From positions 62,001 through 126,000 of the forward strand of contig JANXLU010000019.1 in NCBI GenBank assembly GCA_025354985.1: a stretch of DNA of 64,000 nucleotides, given 5' to 3'. Below, piece by piece: positions 1 to 10,400 of this stretch. Under the pieces are notes generated by a model. It was given only the letters and a program-made list of their open reading frames with translations, ran no database searches and was not told the origin of the DNA. Position 1 is the first letter of the stretch, and each line of letters opens with the position of its first letter. The position numbers were made by a program, and so were the translations under genes. The stretch is from Chloroflexota bacterium. Lineage in GTDB: Bacteria > Chloroflexota > Anaerolineae > J036 > Brachytrichaceae.

Positions 1-829
1 CCTGATCTATTTCCTTATAAGAGCAGAGCGTGAGGGCCAACTTAACTTACTAACATTTAAGTGGAAGTGGTTCATACTTGCGGTTTTGTCCGCATCAGCA
101 AGCACCTGCATGGGTGTCATAAATCTCGTACTGTTGGTAGCAATGATTGCGCCAACTTTTAGTGTGGCGCAAATTGTAACAATACAGCTTCGTTCTATTC
201 CAGCTCGATATTTGCCAGGCTCCTTTTGGAATGTTCCCACAAAGTGGATGGGATTTACGGGCAAAGACATCCAGGCCGGAAGCGTAAGTCGGGTGCTTAT
301 GTTGGAACTGGCTTTACTTTATGGAATAGGAACCTTAATGTTTCTGCTGGCAACAGTTTGGCGACCGTGGTACGCAAAGTACATAGATGTCCCCATAAGT
401 GTTGTAGTTGTCGTCGCTGTTTCGGCGATGTTACTTGGAGTCGTTGGACTCGAATTGGGACGAAGGTCGCTTAACATAACAATTTCGAAGTTCTATGTGA
501 CAATTTCCAAAGCCGCTTTGGTTGTAGCGGTGGGATGGGGATTCATGGTCATTGCACTCGGCTGTTGCGTTGTTGCTGTTAATGGTCTGATCGATTTCAG
601 TCAAATCCAGTCTGTTGCAGCGTTGATGGAGGCGGTAACGTCTGGATTTATTGGCGGTTTTCTTTTAATTGTTAGTCCAGGCGGAGTTGGTGTGCGTGAA
701 GGCATAATGGTTTTTATGTTAGACGGCATAGTACAGGGAGTCAGCATCATCGCGATTGGAATTTGCTTGCGGATATCAATTGCAATAGCGGATCTTTTAC
801 TTGTGTTGGGATCTTTGCTAGTGAAATGA
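1..829 (+). CDS. Flippase-like polytopic membrane protein (LPG synthase TM family), 5' partial
   Basis: The frame is open to the left edge of the window, so the gene starts upstream; the TTG at 86 is not its real start. The visible ~275 residues are a series of hydrophobic helices. Near the C-terminus is the segment SPGGVGVREG, typical of the lysylphosphatidylglycerol synthase transmembrane / UPF0104 family (PF03706). Members are integral membrane proteins that move or modify lipid-linked substrates and are often encoded beside glycosyltransferases. The neighbours (methyltransferases and a GT2 enzyme) fit a role in surface glycan or lipid export. Base composition is A+T-richer than most of the window. 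Substrate unknown. Confidence 0.7.
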   Translation, partial: LIYFLIRAEREGQLNLLTFKWKWFILAVLSASASTCMGVINLVLLVAMIAPTFSVAQIVTIQLRSIPARYLPGSFWNVPTKWMGFTGKDIQAGSVSRVLMLELALLYGIGTLMFLLATVWRPWYAKYIDVPISVVVVVAVSAMLLGVVGLELGRRSLNITISKFYVTISKAALVVAVGWGFMVIALGCCVVAVNGLIDFSQIQSVAALMEAVTSGFIGGFLLIVSPGGVGVREGIMVFMLDGIVQGVSIIAIGICLRISIAIADLLLVLGSLLVK

Positions 830-948
830 TTCGTTTTATAGGTGATTCGACGCAATAACCCGTTTGGCATATTGGATTCGGGTAATTTCTGATCATAATT
901 TCAGTAGTACTTGCATTGGGCAAGGCATAATTAACGTGGTGATAGGTA

Positions 949-2472
949 ATGAAAAATTATTCTAAGACAATTCGTTCAATCGGTTTTGCATGCCTTTGCA
1001 TTGCACTGACATGTAACACCGGTTTGGTCCAGGCGGCTGGACCAAGCGGCTCTTATCAGTCCGAGATCGTATGCGGTAATTTGGATGCAACAACTGCAGC
1101 GGCTGTCCAAATCGTTTATTATCCCGAGGATGGAAGCGCTTCTACAACTTTCGATGATAGCCTTAATCCTTTAGGCCCACTTCAAAGCAAGGTATATGTT
1201 GTGAGTGCTCCCGCGGGCTTTAAAGGTGCAGCAGTTGTAAACTCTAACACTGATATGGCTTGCTCTATTAACCTAAGCAAGACGGGTGCAGACGGTACGC
1301 AAGGTAATCCTGCCCGCATTGCCGCCAGTGAAGGCGTTTCGTCGGCAAACGTGGGGGAAGTACTTTACGCGTCACAGGTAGTGAAGGGGTTGGGCAATGC
1401 CTCAAGTGGGATATATAACGCCTATTATTCGGTCCAAAATACTGATCCAGCGGCGGATGTCGTCGTTGATATTTCCTATACGAGCAGATTGGGTGTAACG
1501 ACTGCGTCTTCATTTTCTGCTCCGCAAAGAACTGTTAAGCCTAACGCTTCCAAGGTGTTTTACGTCGAAGACGATACCGCTGTTCCCACAGGTTTCATTG
1601 GAGGTGTCAAGGTGGTGGGCCCAGCTGGTTCCAAGTTGGCTGGAACGGTTGTTATGTTTAACGATGGATCGGCGCTCAGCAAAAATCAATTGCTTGCTTA
1701 CAGCATGGTTACGGCCGGTGCAAATAAACTAACGGTTCCGCAATTCGTGGTGAATTACTTTGGTTTCAACACTGGCTTTAACGTGCAAAATGTTGACTCT
1801 GTGGCTGCTGTTGTCAACATTGCATTTACGATGGCAAACGGCGTAACGTATAACGAGGGTCCGATAAACCTGGCACCCGGCAATGTGTATGCACCGTTCG
1901 CACCAGGAATTGCTTCTCTGGCACCAATGGCACAGCAACCAACTGGCAAGCGGACTGGCAGCGCAATTATTACAAGCACAGGCGGCAAGATAATTTCAAA
2001 TGTAAATCTGCGCCATGACGGACAGTGTTACCAACAAGCTGGTGCTGATGTGGATTGCAACTTGGCTGGTGTCGGTGCAAACAATGTCGGCGGTGGCACC
2101 GCATTCCTGGCATTTGCGGACGGCACAGCGACAACCAAGGTGTTTATCCCAGACTATCGTAAGCATGTTGGTGGCGGCTCCTTTACGTCCGGCCTTAAAG
2201 TCGTAAACTCGACAGGAAGTGCGACTACCTGTGATATCGCGTTTCCAGGGCAGCCTAGCGGTACCGCTAATATAACTGGGAAGGCGCTTCCTGCCAATGG
2301 CGCATTCGACCTTTTTGCGGGCTCTGCGGTGCCAAGTTTGGCGGACGGTTATTCCAATAGCGTTTCAATAACTTGTGGCCAACCCGTATTTTCAAATTTC
2401 AACATGCGGTCTGAAAACGCATCCTATTTTGGCGACGCAACGACGACGGCAAACGCAGTAAACTTGCCGTAG
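949..2472 (+). CDS. Secreted repeat protein of unknown function
   Basis: 507 residues with a classical Sec signal peptide: a Lys/Arg n-region, a hydrophobic core to about residue 28, and cleavage near VQA-AG. The mature part is rich in Ser, Thr, Gly, Ala and Val, with few charges, and looks all-beta. It contains roughly three degenerate repeats of about 110-130 residues, each with a VQN element followed by beta strands and a PxGFxGG-like turn (VQNTDPAADVVVDISY and VQNVDSVAAVVNIAF are two copies). A few Cys could form disulfides. No catalytic motif was seen. It is probably an extracellular or surface structural or adhesive protein; no named family was recognised. A terminator-like hairpin follows. 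Confidence 0.65.
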   Translation: MKNYSKTIRSIGFACLCIALTCNTGLVQAAGPSGSYQSEIVCGNLDATTAAAVQIVYYPEDGSASTTFDDSLNPLGPLQSKVYVVSAPAGFKGAAVVNSNTDMACSINLSKTGADGTQGNPARIAASEGVSSANVGEVLYASQVVKGLGNASSGIYNAYYSVQNTDPAADVVVDISYTSRLGVTTASSFSAPQRTVKPNASKVFYVEDDTAVPTGFIGGVKVVGPAGSKLAGTVVMFNDGSALSKNQLLAYSMVTAGANKLTVPQFVVNYFGFNTGFNVQNVDSVAAVVNIAFTMANGVTYNEGPINLAPGNVYAPFAPGIASLAPMAQQPTGKRTGSAIITSTGGKIISNVNLRHDGQCYQQAGADVDCNLAGVGANNVGGGTAFLAFADGTATTKVFIPDYRKHVGGGSFTSGLKVVNSTGSATTCDIAFPGQPSGTANITGKALPANGAFDLFAGSAVPSLADGYSNSVSITCGQPVFSNFNMRSENASYFGDATTTANAVNLP

Positions 2473-2502
2473 ACTTTCGCGCGTTTTGCTGTTTTGATTC
2501 TT

Positions 2503-2533
2503 GGGGCGGGCAATTAATGCTCGCCCCATTTTC
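2503..2533 (+). terminator. Rho-independent terminator after the secreted repeat protein
   Basis: GGGGCGGGC (2503-2511), a 7-nt loop and GCTCGCCCC (2519-2527) form a 9-bp stem with one G-T wobble, followed by ATTTTC. It lies 31 bp after the stop of the secreted protein gene and before the lipoprotein gene. Confidence 0.6.
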
Positions 2534-2580
2534 GTGCTCAAAGCAACTCTTGCCATGACACCTATGTTCTAATTAAAATT

Positions 2581-3198
2581 ATGCGTCCGGTTACAGCCTA
2601 TGTATTGAGATTCGTTGGTGCAATAACCATTTTCTTTGCGGGATGTTCGAATAACCTAGTCGTACGAAAGATCGCAGCTCCGACGGCCGTTGAGTCTGGC
2701 CAGAATACGGCAATTTCGCCATCAGATTTGTCGGCAAGAAGCGTTGTAACCTCGGGTGCATTAGCGCTCGCAAGTCCACTTGCGAGTCCATTAAATGGGT
2801 CACCTACTAGTGTGCCCCTAGATCGAAATATAGGCCCGGATTTGGCCAAGTTGCCTGCAGCCGGAAAGGGCGTGGTTAAAGGCGTCTTGGTGAGGTCAGC
2901 GACTAATAAGAATCGAGATATCCTTCTCGCAGGAGATTTATACCTTGCGACGCTGATCAAAAGTAGCAACAAAGCATTTCCACCCGCCGCCTCAGTGGCG
3001 TCTGGCAAAAACCCCCGTGCTATTGTCGACCAAGTATCAGGTAATTTTGTGTTTCCAGACGCTCCGCCCGGTGAATATGCACTGTTCGTTTTAGATCCAT
3101 CGCATAATTATGTCATCGAATCTAAGCCGGGACAGCCTTGGATAGTAGTAGTAGAGGAAAACCAAGCTAAAGATCTTGGACTTGTTCAACTGCCGTAG
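2581..3198 (+). CDS. Lipoprotein with carboxypeptidase-regulatory-like C-terminal domain
   Basis: 205 residues. The N-terminus is a lipoprotein signal with lipobox FAGC (Cys21), so the mature protein should be lipid-anchored on the outer face of the membrane. Residues ~25-100 are Ser/Pro/Ala-rich and probably disordered. The C-terminal ~100 residues have the pattern of a carboxypeptidase-regulatory / transthyretin-like beta sandwich (GNFVFPDAPPGEYALFVLD, the usual 'displays a value and formats it for the bearer' fold). It lacks a catalytic motif. The stop lies 3 bp before the next methyltransferase, suggesting co-transcription. Precise role unknown. Confidence 0.6.
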   Translation: MRPVTAYVLRFVGAITIFFAGCSNNLVVRKIAAPTAVESGQNTAISPSDLSARSVVTSGALALASPLASPLNGSPTSVPLDRNIGPDLAKLPAAGKGVVKGVLVRSATNKNRDILLAGDLYLATLIKSSNKAFPPAASVASGKNPRAIVDQVSGNFVFPDAPPGEYALFVLDPSHNYVIESKPGQPWIVVVEENQAKDLGLVQLP

Positions 3199-3201
3199 TC
3201 A

Positions 3202-4146
3202 ATGAGGAACTTGTGCTGTCCTTGTTGCCAAGGCGTTAGGCTTCAAGATATTGTGACTGGCCGAGACCGGTTGCTTGATTTGCCGATAAGTGCGAGTTTG
3301 GTGTGCTGTGTAGATTGCGGTACCTTTTTTCAAAATCCTCAATTGAATTCTTCGGAATTAGCCGCACATTACCCTCCAGAGTATCATCCATTTGCAGGTA
3401 CGCCACGGAAACCTACGAAAGGCATCAGTAGATGGATTGCAATGAGTGGTTTGCACCAGCGTGTGCGTCATCTGCATAATGTTCGCAAGACTCCCGGCAC
3501 ATTGTTGGATTTGGGTTGTGCAACCGGAACATTTATGCGTTATGTGCAAAATATCGGTTGGCAAACAGTTGGCGTCGAGACGAGCGCACACGCCAGTGAA
3601 ATAGCACGAACCGAAAACGGACTTGACGTTCGAACGGGTGAATTGATCGGAGGCATGTTTCCATCAAATTATTTTGATGTCGTCACTCTCTGGGATGTGC
3701 TTGAGCACGTGCCTGATCCAGTGCAGACGTTATCTACAGTCGCTGAATACATGAAGCCAGGCGGCTGGTTGATCGTTCGGGTGCCTAACCCAGAATCGAT
3801 TGAACGGAGATGGTTTGCGACCAATTGGTCAGGCTGGGATATTCCCAGGCACCTTACTGTCTTTACGTATCAATCGTTGGTCCGAACGCTTAATAGCGTT
3901 GGTCTCGCAGTGAGATTTCGATCAGGCAGTAGCGGCCAGTTTGCGATGTGGGCGCTTTCCGTAAAGTATGCTGCGTCCGAAAACAAACCTGTGTACTCCC
4001 TTTTTGTTCGGCTCTTTCGCGGGAGGATGCGATTCGTAACGCAGATCGTGCTTAGTCCGATGTTTTGGTTTTTTAATGTACTTAGTCTGGGTTCTGTGAT
4101 GACCATAGCTGCGCAAAAGCCAATTACAGCGGTTCATCAAAGCTAG
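3202..4146 (+). CDS. SAM-dependent methyltransferase with N-terminal zinc-ribbon-like segment
   Basis: 314 residues. The N-terminus carries Cys pairs (CCPCC near residue 5 and CCVDC near 36), as in methyltransferases that begin with a small zinc-binding element. The Rossmann fold starts with LLDLGCATGTFM (motif I, ~residues 95-106), followed by acidic VGVET after beta-2 and DVVTLWDVLEHVPDP (motif IV region). These match the class I Methyltransf_11/23 group found in polysaccharide and O-antigen loci, where enzymes methylate sugars or lipid-linked intermediates. The C-terminal ~50 residues are hydrophobic and may contact the membrane. It starts 3 bp after the lipoprotein gene and is followed 11 bp later by a second methyltransferase. 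Confidence 0.75.
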   Translation: MRNLCCPCCQGVRLQDIVTGRDRLLDLPISASLVCCVDCGTFFQNPQLNSSELAAHYPPEYHPFAGTPRKPTKGISRWIAMSGLHQRVRHLHNVRKTPGTLLDLGCATGTFMRYVQNIGWQTVGVETSAHASEIARTENGLDVRTGELIGGMFPSNYFDVVTLWDVLEHVPDPVQTLSTVAEYMKPGGWLIVRVPNPESIERRWFATNWSGWDIPRHLTVFTYQSLVRTLNSVGLAVRFRSGSSGQFAMWALSVKYAASENKPVYSLFVRLFRGRMRFVTQIVLSPMFWFFNVLSLGSVMTIAAQKPITAVHQS

Positions 4147-4157
4147 CTGTCCGGGCA

Positions 4158-4880
4158 ATGTTCCATTTCTTAAAATTGGCCGTCAGGCGATTGCGAAGCG
4201 AAGCTGACTACGTACTATTTCAGCAGCACGTGGCTCAAAACCTTAGGATGGATCTTGAAAAGCAATTGGTCACCTTCTCAAACAAGCGCGTAATCGAGCT
4301 TGGGAGTGGGCATGGTGGATATTCTGATATATTCTCCAAGGGTACGGCGTACTTCGTCGCTACAGATCTTGCATTTGGTGGTGGACGTCAGGCTTTAGAT
4401 CGTGTCCAATTAAATCTTGAGAAGCCTTTCCCATTTCGCGATCACGAGTTTGACGTGGCTTTTTGTAGCAATGTAATAGAGCACCTTGAAAGACGACGTG
4501 AGTTCTACGCTGAAGTCCGTAGAGTTTTAAAGCCGAGCGGCACGTTCATAGTTACATTTCCACCGTTCTACTCGGTCTTTATGGCGGGTGGTCACCATTT
4601 CAAGCCGTTTCATTTTCTTGGACAACGAATTGCAATAAGAATTTACAACCTGCTTCATAGTTATCAAATACGTGATTATCGTACTTCATTCGGTACATTT
4701 GGGCTGTACCCATTGACAATTAAGCAGGTAAGAGTTGAGTTAGCGGACTCAGGATTCCAGATCAAAGCTGAGTTTCCAAGAATGTCTGATTTCAATACTA
4801 TGAACTGGCGGGGACTATTTGCGGATCTATTTACTGCGCATGCCTGTTTTGTCCTTGAACGAGAGGCACGGCCCTTATAG
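4158..4880 (+). CDS. Class I SAM-dependent methyltransferase
   Basis: 240 residues. Motif I is VIELGSGHGGYS (~residues 45-56), followed by a post-I segment with DLAFG. The segment FDVAFCSNVIEHLE and the following VRRVLKPSGTFIVTFPPF are diagnostic of Methyltransf_11-type enzymes. It lies 11 bp downstream of another methyltransferase, probably in the same transcript, and converges with the GT2 gene. The likely role is modification of a glycan or lipid; the substrate cannot be told. A+T-rich like its upstream neighbours. Confidence 0.75.
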   Translation: MFHFLKLAVRRLRSEADYVLFQQHVAQNLRMDLEKQLVTFSNKRVIELGSGHGGYSDIFSKGTAYFVATDLAFGGGRQALDRVQLNLEKPFPFRDHEFDVAFCSNVIEHLERRREFYAEVRRVLKPSGTFIVTFPPFYSVFMAGGHHFKPFHFLGQRIAIRIYNLLHSYQIRDYRTSFGTFGLYPLTIKQVRVELADSGFQIKAEFPRMSDFNTMNWRGLFADLFTAHACFVLEREARPL

Positions 4881-4905
4881 GCAGTATTCACTGATGGCTG
4901 TCTAT

Positions 4906-5862
4906 CTAATCGGTATGGGTCGTTTTCCTTATTCGGCTGAGAATCGCTTCCATGATCAATCGCTGTTCAAGTATTCGGTCAGCGATGATGCCGATTGCCA
5001 ATAATAGTACGAAAATCATTAAACTGACGAGACCAACAAGTAATGATTGAACGTGACCGATGATCCCGCCTTCGGTCGCAGCAATGATTGCCACACGACC
5101 AAGTAGCCCAAATGCAATTACTCCGAATATTGACGAGCTGGTTGCAAATGTCTTGAGCGGTTCGTACGTGATGTAGGTCCGTATCAAAATCAGCGTTTGG
5201 CGAAGAATAAAATCAACCGAGCCGTTGTGCAAGCGGCTCGGACGTGGCGTGGGGTTGGCCCTAATCGGAATACTTGAAACAGCCAAACCCTGTTTTCCAG
5301 CCTGTATCAATGTTTCTACGGTATAGCTAAATCTCGCGGTGGCAAATATCCGTGATGCGGCATCTGCGGAATAGGCACGAAAGCCGCTTACGGCATCGCT
5401 TATTTGTACTCCCGCAGCTTTTTGAACCACCCAACTTCCAAGCTTTTGCAAGGTTCGTTTTGAACTCGTAAAGTGCTGCAAGCCGCCAATTTGTCTATCT
5501 CCAATGACTAGGTCAGCGTCTCCGCTCAGGATTTGGGAAACAAGATTGGGTATATCCTGCCCGTCATATTGCCCATCTGCATCTATGTTTACAAGTACCT
5601 GCGCACCTGATTCAAGGCAGTGGTCAATGCCGGTTTGAAAAGCTCTTGCGAGTCCTCTTCGCTTCGCATGACGTATCACCGAGTCAGCACCCGCCGCCAA
5701 ACTGACTGCTCCCGTGCCGTCAGATGATCCATCATCAATCACAACCACTGTTGTTAAAACCTGATGTCGGCCAACATCGAAACGTCTGGGAATACTCGCT
5801 ATTACTGCGCCTATGGTTTCGCTTTCATTGAGTGCGCAGATTTGAACAAAGAGTTTTATCAA
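4906..5862 (-). CDS. GT2 family glycosyltransferase (dolichyl/undecaprenyl-phosphate sugar synthase-like) with C-terminal membrane helices
   Basis: 318 residues. The GT-A core has VVVIDDGSSDGT (~residues 40-51) for nucleotide binding and VNIDADGQYDGQDI (~90-103) containing the D-x-D metal site. This matches DPM1/GtrB-like enzymes that transfer a sugar from a nucleotide donor to a polyprenyl phosphate. The last ~80 residues form two hydrophobic helices, as in the GtrB subgroup. The gene follows the glycosidase-like lipoprotein by 41 bp on the same strand and closes a minus-strand run that includes glyQS. The sugar donor is not determinable. Confidence 0.8.
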   Translation of the reverse strand: MIKLFVQICALNESETIGAVIASIPRRFDVGRHQVLTTVVVIDDGSSDGTGAVSLAAGADSVIRHAKRRGLARAFQTGIDHCLESGAQVLVNIDADGQYDGQDIPNLVSQILSGDADLVIGDRQIGGLQHFTSSKRTLQKLGSWVVQKAAGVQISDAVSGFRAYSADAASRIFATARFSYTVETLIQAGKQGLAVSSIPIRANPTPRPSRLHNGSVDFILRQTLILIRTYITYEPLKTFATSSSIFGVIAFGLLGRVAIIAATEGGIIGHVQSLLVGLVSLMIFVLLLAIGIIADRILEQRLIMEAILSRIRKTTHTD

Positions 5863-5903
5863 GACCGTTTAGCCATTCCTGAAACCTACTTACTTCGGTA
5901 TCA

Positions 5904-7412
5904 CTATTCGACGAATACTGGCTCTAGACTCACTGAAATTGTGGTGCTCGGAGCGATTACGTTGCCGAGATAGTCAGTCACAGTTTGAGGTACGGCTGGC
6001 AAATTAACGGTGTGTGGCTGTCCATCAGTAGACCACATCACTTTTACCGTATGCGAGCCTTTTCTCGCCATTACAATCTTGACACCGGGGTAACTAAGGT
6101 CGTCACCAAGGTAAGTCGATCCAGCGAGTTCGTGTTGCGCAACCCTGTATGCCGTGTGAGGATCAGTTGAACCTGGCGAATACAAATGTGACTGATTCCA
6201 ACTTCCCTGCAAATCATAATACACTTGCGCCCGAATTCCCTCTGCCATTGCAACGGCATAGGTTTGAGCCATGTAACGTGCTTTTGTTGCTTGTGCTTGC
6301 GGGTCTACGGTTGCACATCTCCCACAAAGTAGAGCGGTCTCACTATTGATCAGATATTTGTTTTTTATGCCGTACGCCTGAAGGAACTGCTTAAGAAACC
6401 TCGACTTTTGAATGATTACCGGCCCAGTTGTGTTCCACGCGGAATTCCAGTTCCCATTGAGATATTTGCCTACCGCACCCGCATAGTAATCATACGCATG
6501 AAAACTCACGCCGTCAAACCCCGTGTTGCCAGCGGTCTGTAGCATCCCTTCAAAAAAGCAGGCCATGTCATAGCTCCCCGGCGTGCCAACCGGACATAAT
6601 GTGGCGTTGACATGCGCCAGCGAATGATCGAGCAGCAGACCAGCGGTAAGCACTTGGGCGTCCGCATTGGCGGCCTTGATCAGCGGATATACCGCCTTTA
6701 GCATTTTGCCGTAGTGCCCACCACCGTAGTATGGGTCGTTCTTGTCACCCATGCAGCCAAAAATGCTGTCCTGTTCCGGTGCCGGGAAATACGACGGATC
6801 GACGTCAACCTCGTTACCGATCTCCCAAAACTTAACGTTGTACGGCGCTACGCTATAGCGCGCCACGGCATCCTGCAAGAAGGCACCGTATGCCGAAAAT
6901 TTGCCTACATCCACTGCGCCGCAGCTCGGACCCGCAGGTGAGATTGGGTTCTTCTGCGCCCAATAGGGCGTGCTTCGCACGATTAGGATCATTTGCAGGC
7001 CATTTGCGCTGGCCGTGATCATGTCTTGTTCCAAGTTTGCCATACTCGCCCAGTTGCGGGCACCCTGGGTTGGCTCTATTGAGGACCAAAGTAGCGCATT
7101 TCGCCGCACCCAGCTTGCCCCGCTTTGCTTGAGCAGGCTGAGTTCCGTATTGGTGATAAACGTTGTTTCAACGCCAAATATACTGCTTGCAAAATTACTA
7201 TTGATGACCAGCGGCAAGGTCACTGTTGTCACCGCGCTTGGAGCTGCCGCAGTCGTCATATCCGAATTCGCCGACTCCGTCGTTATTACATGTGTCTGTT
7301 CAAAGGTTGTCGTAACAGAACCACCTGGTTGAATCAGCGGCAGTGCTGGCTGCCCGCACGATGTCAACGCAATCAGTCCGGCCACGAGGACCGCATATTT
7401 CGAATTTAGCAT
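5904..7412 (-). CDS. Glycoside-hydrolase-like lipoprotein (clan GH-A, GH5/GH39 type)
   Basis: 502 residues. The lipobox LTSC (Cys19) predicts a lipid-anchored extracytoplasmic enzyme, followed by a Thr/Ser-rich spacer to ~70. The (beta/alpha)8 signature is clear: WVRRNALLWSSIEPTQG early in the barrel, KFWEIGNEVD with the Asn200-Glu201 acid/base pair, GVSFHAYDYY, and YLINSETALLCG with Glu358 as probable nucleophile. A C-terminal ~80-residue beta domain follows. The order matches clan GH-A retaining glycosidases, but the substrate is unknown. Its start lies 1 bp from the glyQS stop, so it is probably translated from the same message. It could process the surface glycan made by the neighbouring genes. 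Confidence 0.7.
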   Translation of the reverse strand: MLNSKYAVLVAGLIALTSCGQPALPLIQPGGSVTTTFEQTHVITTESANSDMTTAAAPSAVTTVTLPLVINSNFASSIFGVETTFITNTELSLLKQSGASWVRRNALLWSSIEPTQGARNWASMANLEQDMITASANGLQMILIVRSTPYWAQKNPISPAGPSCGAVDVGKFSAYGAFLQDAVARYSVAPYNVKFWEIGNEVDVDPSYFPAPEQDSIFGCMGDKNDPYYGGGHYGKMLKAVYPLIKAANADAQVLTAGLLLDHSLAHVNATLCPVGTPGSYDMACFFEGMLQTAGNTGFDGVSFHAYDYYAGAVGKYLNGNWNSAWNTTGPVIIQKSRFLKQFLQAYGIKNKYLINSETALLCGRCATVDPQAQATKARYMAQTYAVAMAEGIRAQVYYDLQGSWNQSHLYSPGSTDPHTAYRVAQHELAGSTYLGDDLSYPGVKIVMARKGSHTVKVMWSTDGQPHTVNLPAVPQTVTDYLGNVIAPSTTISVSLEPVFVE

Positions 7413-7413
7413 A

Positions 7414-10400
7414 CTAAAACCCCTCCAATTTGGTCACGTCGCACACATTACTGGCTTGCTTGGCCACGCGTTTGGCCAGTGTCAGACGTGCCGTGCGCAG
7501 TCCAATTTCGTCGGCATTAACCAACACCTTGTCAAAAAAGACTTCTATGGCCGGACGCAGCGCGTGAATGTTTGCGACAAACTCAACAACTGTTTGGGCA
7601 ACAGGCAACCCATCCAGCACATGCTTCAGTGCGATTGAATCCTCATCCGTATCCTCCGCGAGCACCGCACCGTCGCTCTCAAATCCCTTGGCGATACGGG
7701 CACACCGTGAATATGCCGCCAGAACACTCGGCCAGTCAGGCGCGGTTACCGCCTCCGCCAGTTGGGCGGTGGCAACGGATGCGCCAAATGGGTCGTCACC
7801 TTTAACCGACAGCACGGCGTCCACAACATCAACGCGTGTTCCGGCTTCAACAAGCCCCGCCCGCTGGCGCTCGATGATAAAGGTATGCGCCGTCCCCACT
7901 GCCTCTGCGCTGGCTGGCACTGGCAGGCGCACGGCAGCTGCTCGAAGCGCAGCGCGCAGCGAAAAGGATCGACGCGCGTGAACCAGGTTTTGCACGATGC
8001 CAATGGCTGCACGCCGTTGTGCAAATGGGTCCGCGCTGCCTTTGGGACCGAGCCCAACGGCAAACAGCCCTGCCAATGAATCCAGTTTGTCCGCCAATCC
8101 AACAATGAGACCCGCCGGCGTGGACGGTGAGGCATCTCCTGCGAACCGGGGCAAATAGTGTTCGAAGATAGCGACTGCAACTGCCGGATTGCCACCCTGC
8201 TGTGTGTAATATTCGCGCCCCATCGCACCCTGCAATGACGTCATTTCGATGACCATATTTGTCACCAGATCTGTTTTGCACAAGTGCGCTGCCGTCGTTG
8301 CGAGCCCGCGCTCATCCACGCCATCCTGCGGCACAAGCAAGTCCGCAACCGGGCCCACGAGTGATTCAATCCGCCGGGTCTTGTCCAACATACTGCCCAG
8401 TTTTGTTTGAAACGTCAGCGTATCCAGGCGCGGCAACAGTTCCTCAAGTGGCTTTTGTTTGTCGCGTTTATAGAAATAATTCGCGTCTGAAAATCGGGCG
8501 TGAATCACCCCGGCGTTTCCAGAGATCACTTCTGCAGCGTCGTCCTCGGACCCATTGCGCACGGTTATGAAATGCGACACCATTTGGCCGTCGTTGCCGC
8601 CACCATTGGCGACCAGCGTAAAGTAGCGCTGCTTGCCACTCATCGTTTTCGTCAAAATCACCGCCGGGATTTCAAGAAACTCGGGGGCGAAGTCACACAA
8701 TAATGCTGCCGGCATTTCAACCAGGTTCGTCACTTCATCCAGTAGGTCTTCGTCCGGATCCACCCGCGCCGAAATGGAGGCCGCGACGTGGTCTATCTGA
8801 CGCTTTATGGTGGCGCGGCGTTCTTGAACGTCACCAAGAATGTGGTTTGCCCGCAAAAGCGATGCGTAATTGTCTGCCGCGTCCACCTCAAACCTGGGTG
8901 AACCCAGCCCGCGTACGCCCGTGCTCGTCGCGCCGCTCGCGATTCCGGCATACTCAAAATGAATCGGTTGGTTGCCCAGCATGCCAATAAACCACTGTAG
9001 TGGTCGCGCAAATGCAACGTTGCTCGCGTTCCACCGCATGGTCTTTTCAAATGTCAGTTTTGAAACAACGTGGGGCAAAAGCGTGGCAAGTACGGCGACA
9101 CTGGGCTTGCCGTCTTCATGATGAGGTGCATAGACATAGGAGGTTTTCCCGTCCTCAATGATTTGGAGCGCGCCTGGCTCAACACCAAACCGTTTTGCAA
9201 ACGCCAGCGCTGCCTGGGTCGGCTTGCCGTCCTTGTCAAAGGCCACTTTTGCACCGGGCCCCTTCACCATCTCATCAACCGGGTTCTGCACGGTCGCAAC
9301 CTGCTGGACAACTGCGGCGATCCGTCTCGGTGTTGCAATCCAGGCGATTTCGCCGTGTGTTATGCGTGCCTCCTTAAGTGCCTCGGGGAGAATCTTTTGC
9401 AACTGCGTTTGTGCCTGACTGACGTTGTGTGCCGGCAGCTCCTCGACGCCAATTTCGAGCAGGAGCGTGGCTGTAGCGCCGGGCGCGGCATCTGGAAGCA
9501 TGGTCCGAGACACGATTGTGTCGGGTTTTACAGAATTTGCATTGGTAGAGTGCTTCAGCCAGGGGAACCCGGCAGACTCGCGCTGCTTGACATAGGCTGT
9601 CGCCACCTCTCGCGCAAGGTCACGAACGCGTCCCAGGAAACGTTGTCGTTCTGTCACGCCAATCGCGCCACGCGTATCCAGGAGGTTAAACAGACCGCTC
9701 AGCTGCAAAACATAGTCATGAGCGGGGGTGACCAGCCCGGCGCCAATCGTTCGTTTACACTCTCGTTCCATGGCGTCAAATTGCTCGTGCAACATTTCAA
9801 CGTCGCCAAAGTTAAACGCGTATTCGCTGCGTTCCTTCTCCTCAAGGAGTTTCACGTCACCATACGTGCGCAGGTTATCCCACTTAAGATCAAACACTGT
9901 GCTCACGCCTTGCAGCGCCATCGCGATCCGTTCCAGCCCATATGTGATTTCCAGCGGAACTGGATCCAGAGAAATTCCGCCTACCTGTTGGAAGTATGTG
10001 TATTGGGTGATCTCAAGACCATCCAGCCACACTTCCCAGCCCAGCCCCCATGCTCCAATCGCCGGTTGAGCCCAATTGTCTTCTACAAAACGGATGTCAT
10101 GTTTGCTGCCGTCAATGCCAATGGCTGCCAGGCTTTCCAAATACAGTTCTTGAGAATTCTCAGGCGTGGGCTTGAGGATCACCTGATACTGGGTATGTGT
10201 ATACAACCGGTTTGGATTCTCGCCAAAACGACCGTCATCCGGACGAACCGACGGCTCGACGTAGGCAACATTCCATGGTTCCGGGCCAAGCACGCGCAAA
10301 TACGTTGCCGGGTTCATTGTGCCGGCGCCGACGATTTGGTTATGTGGTTGCCAGATCAAACACCCCTTGGATGCCCAAAAACTGTGCAATTTCAGAATAA

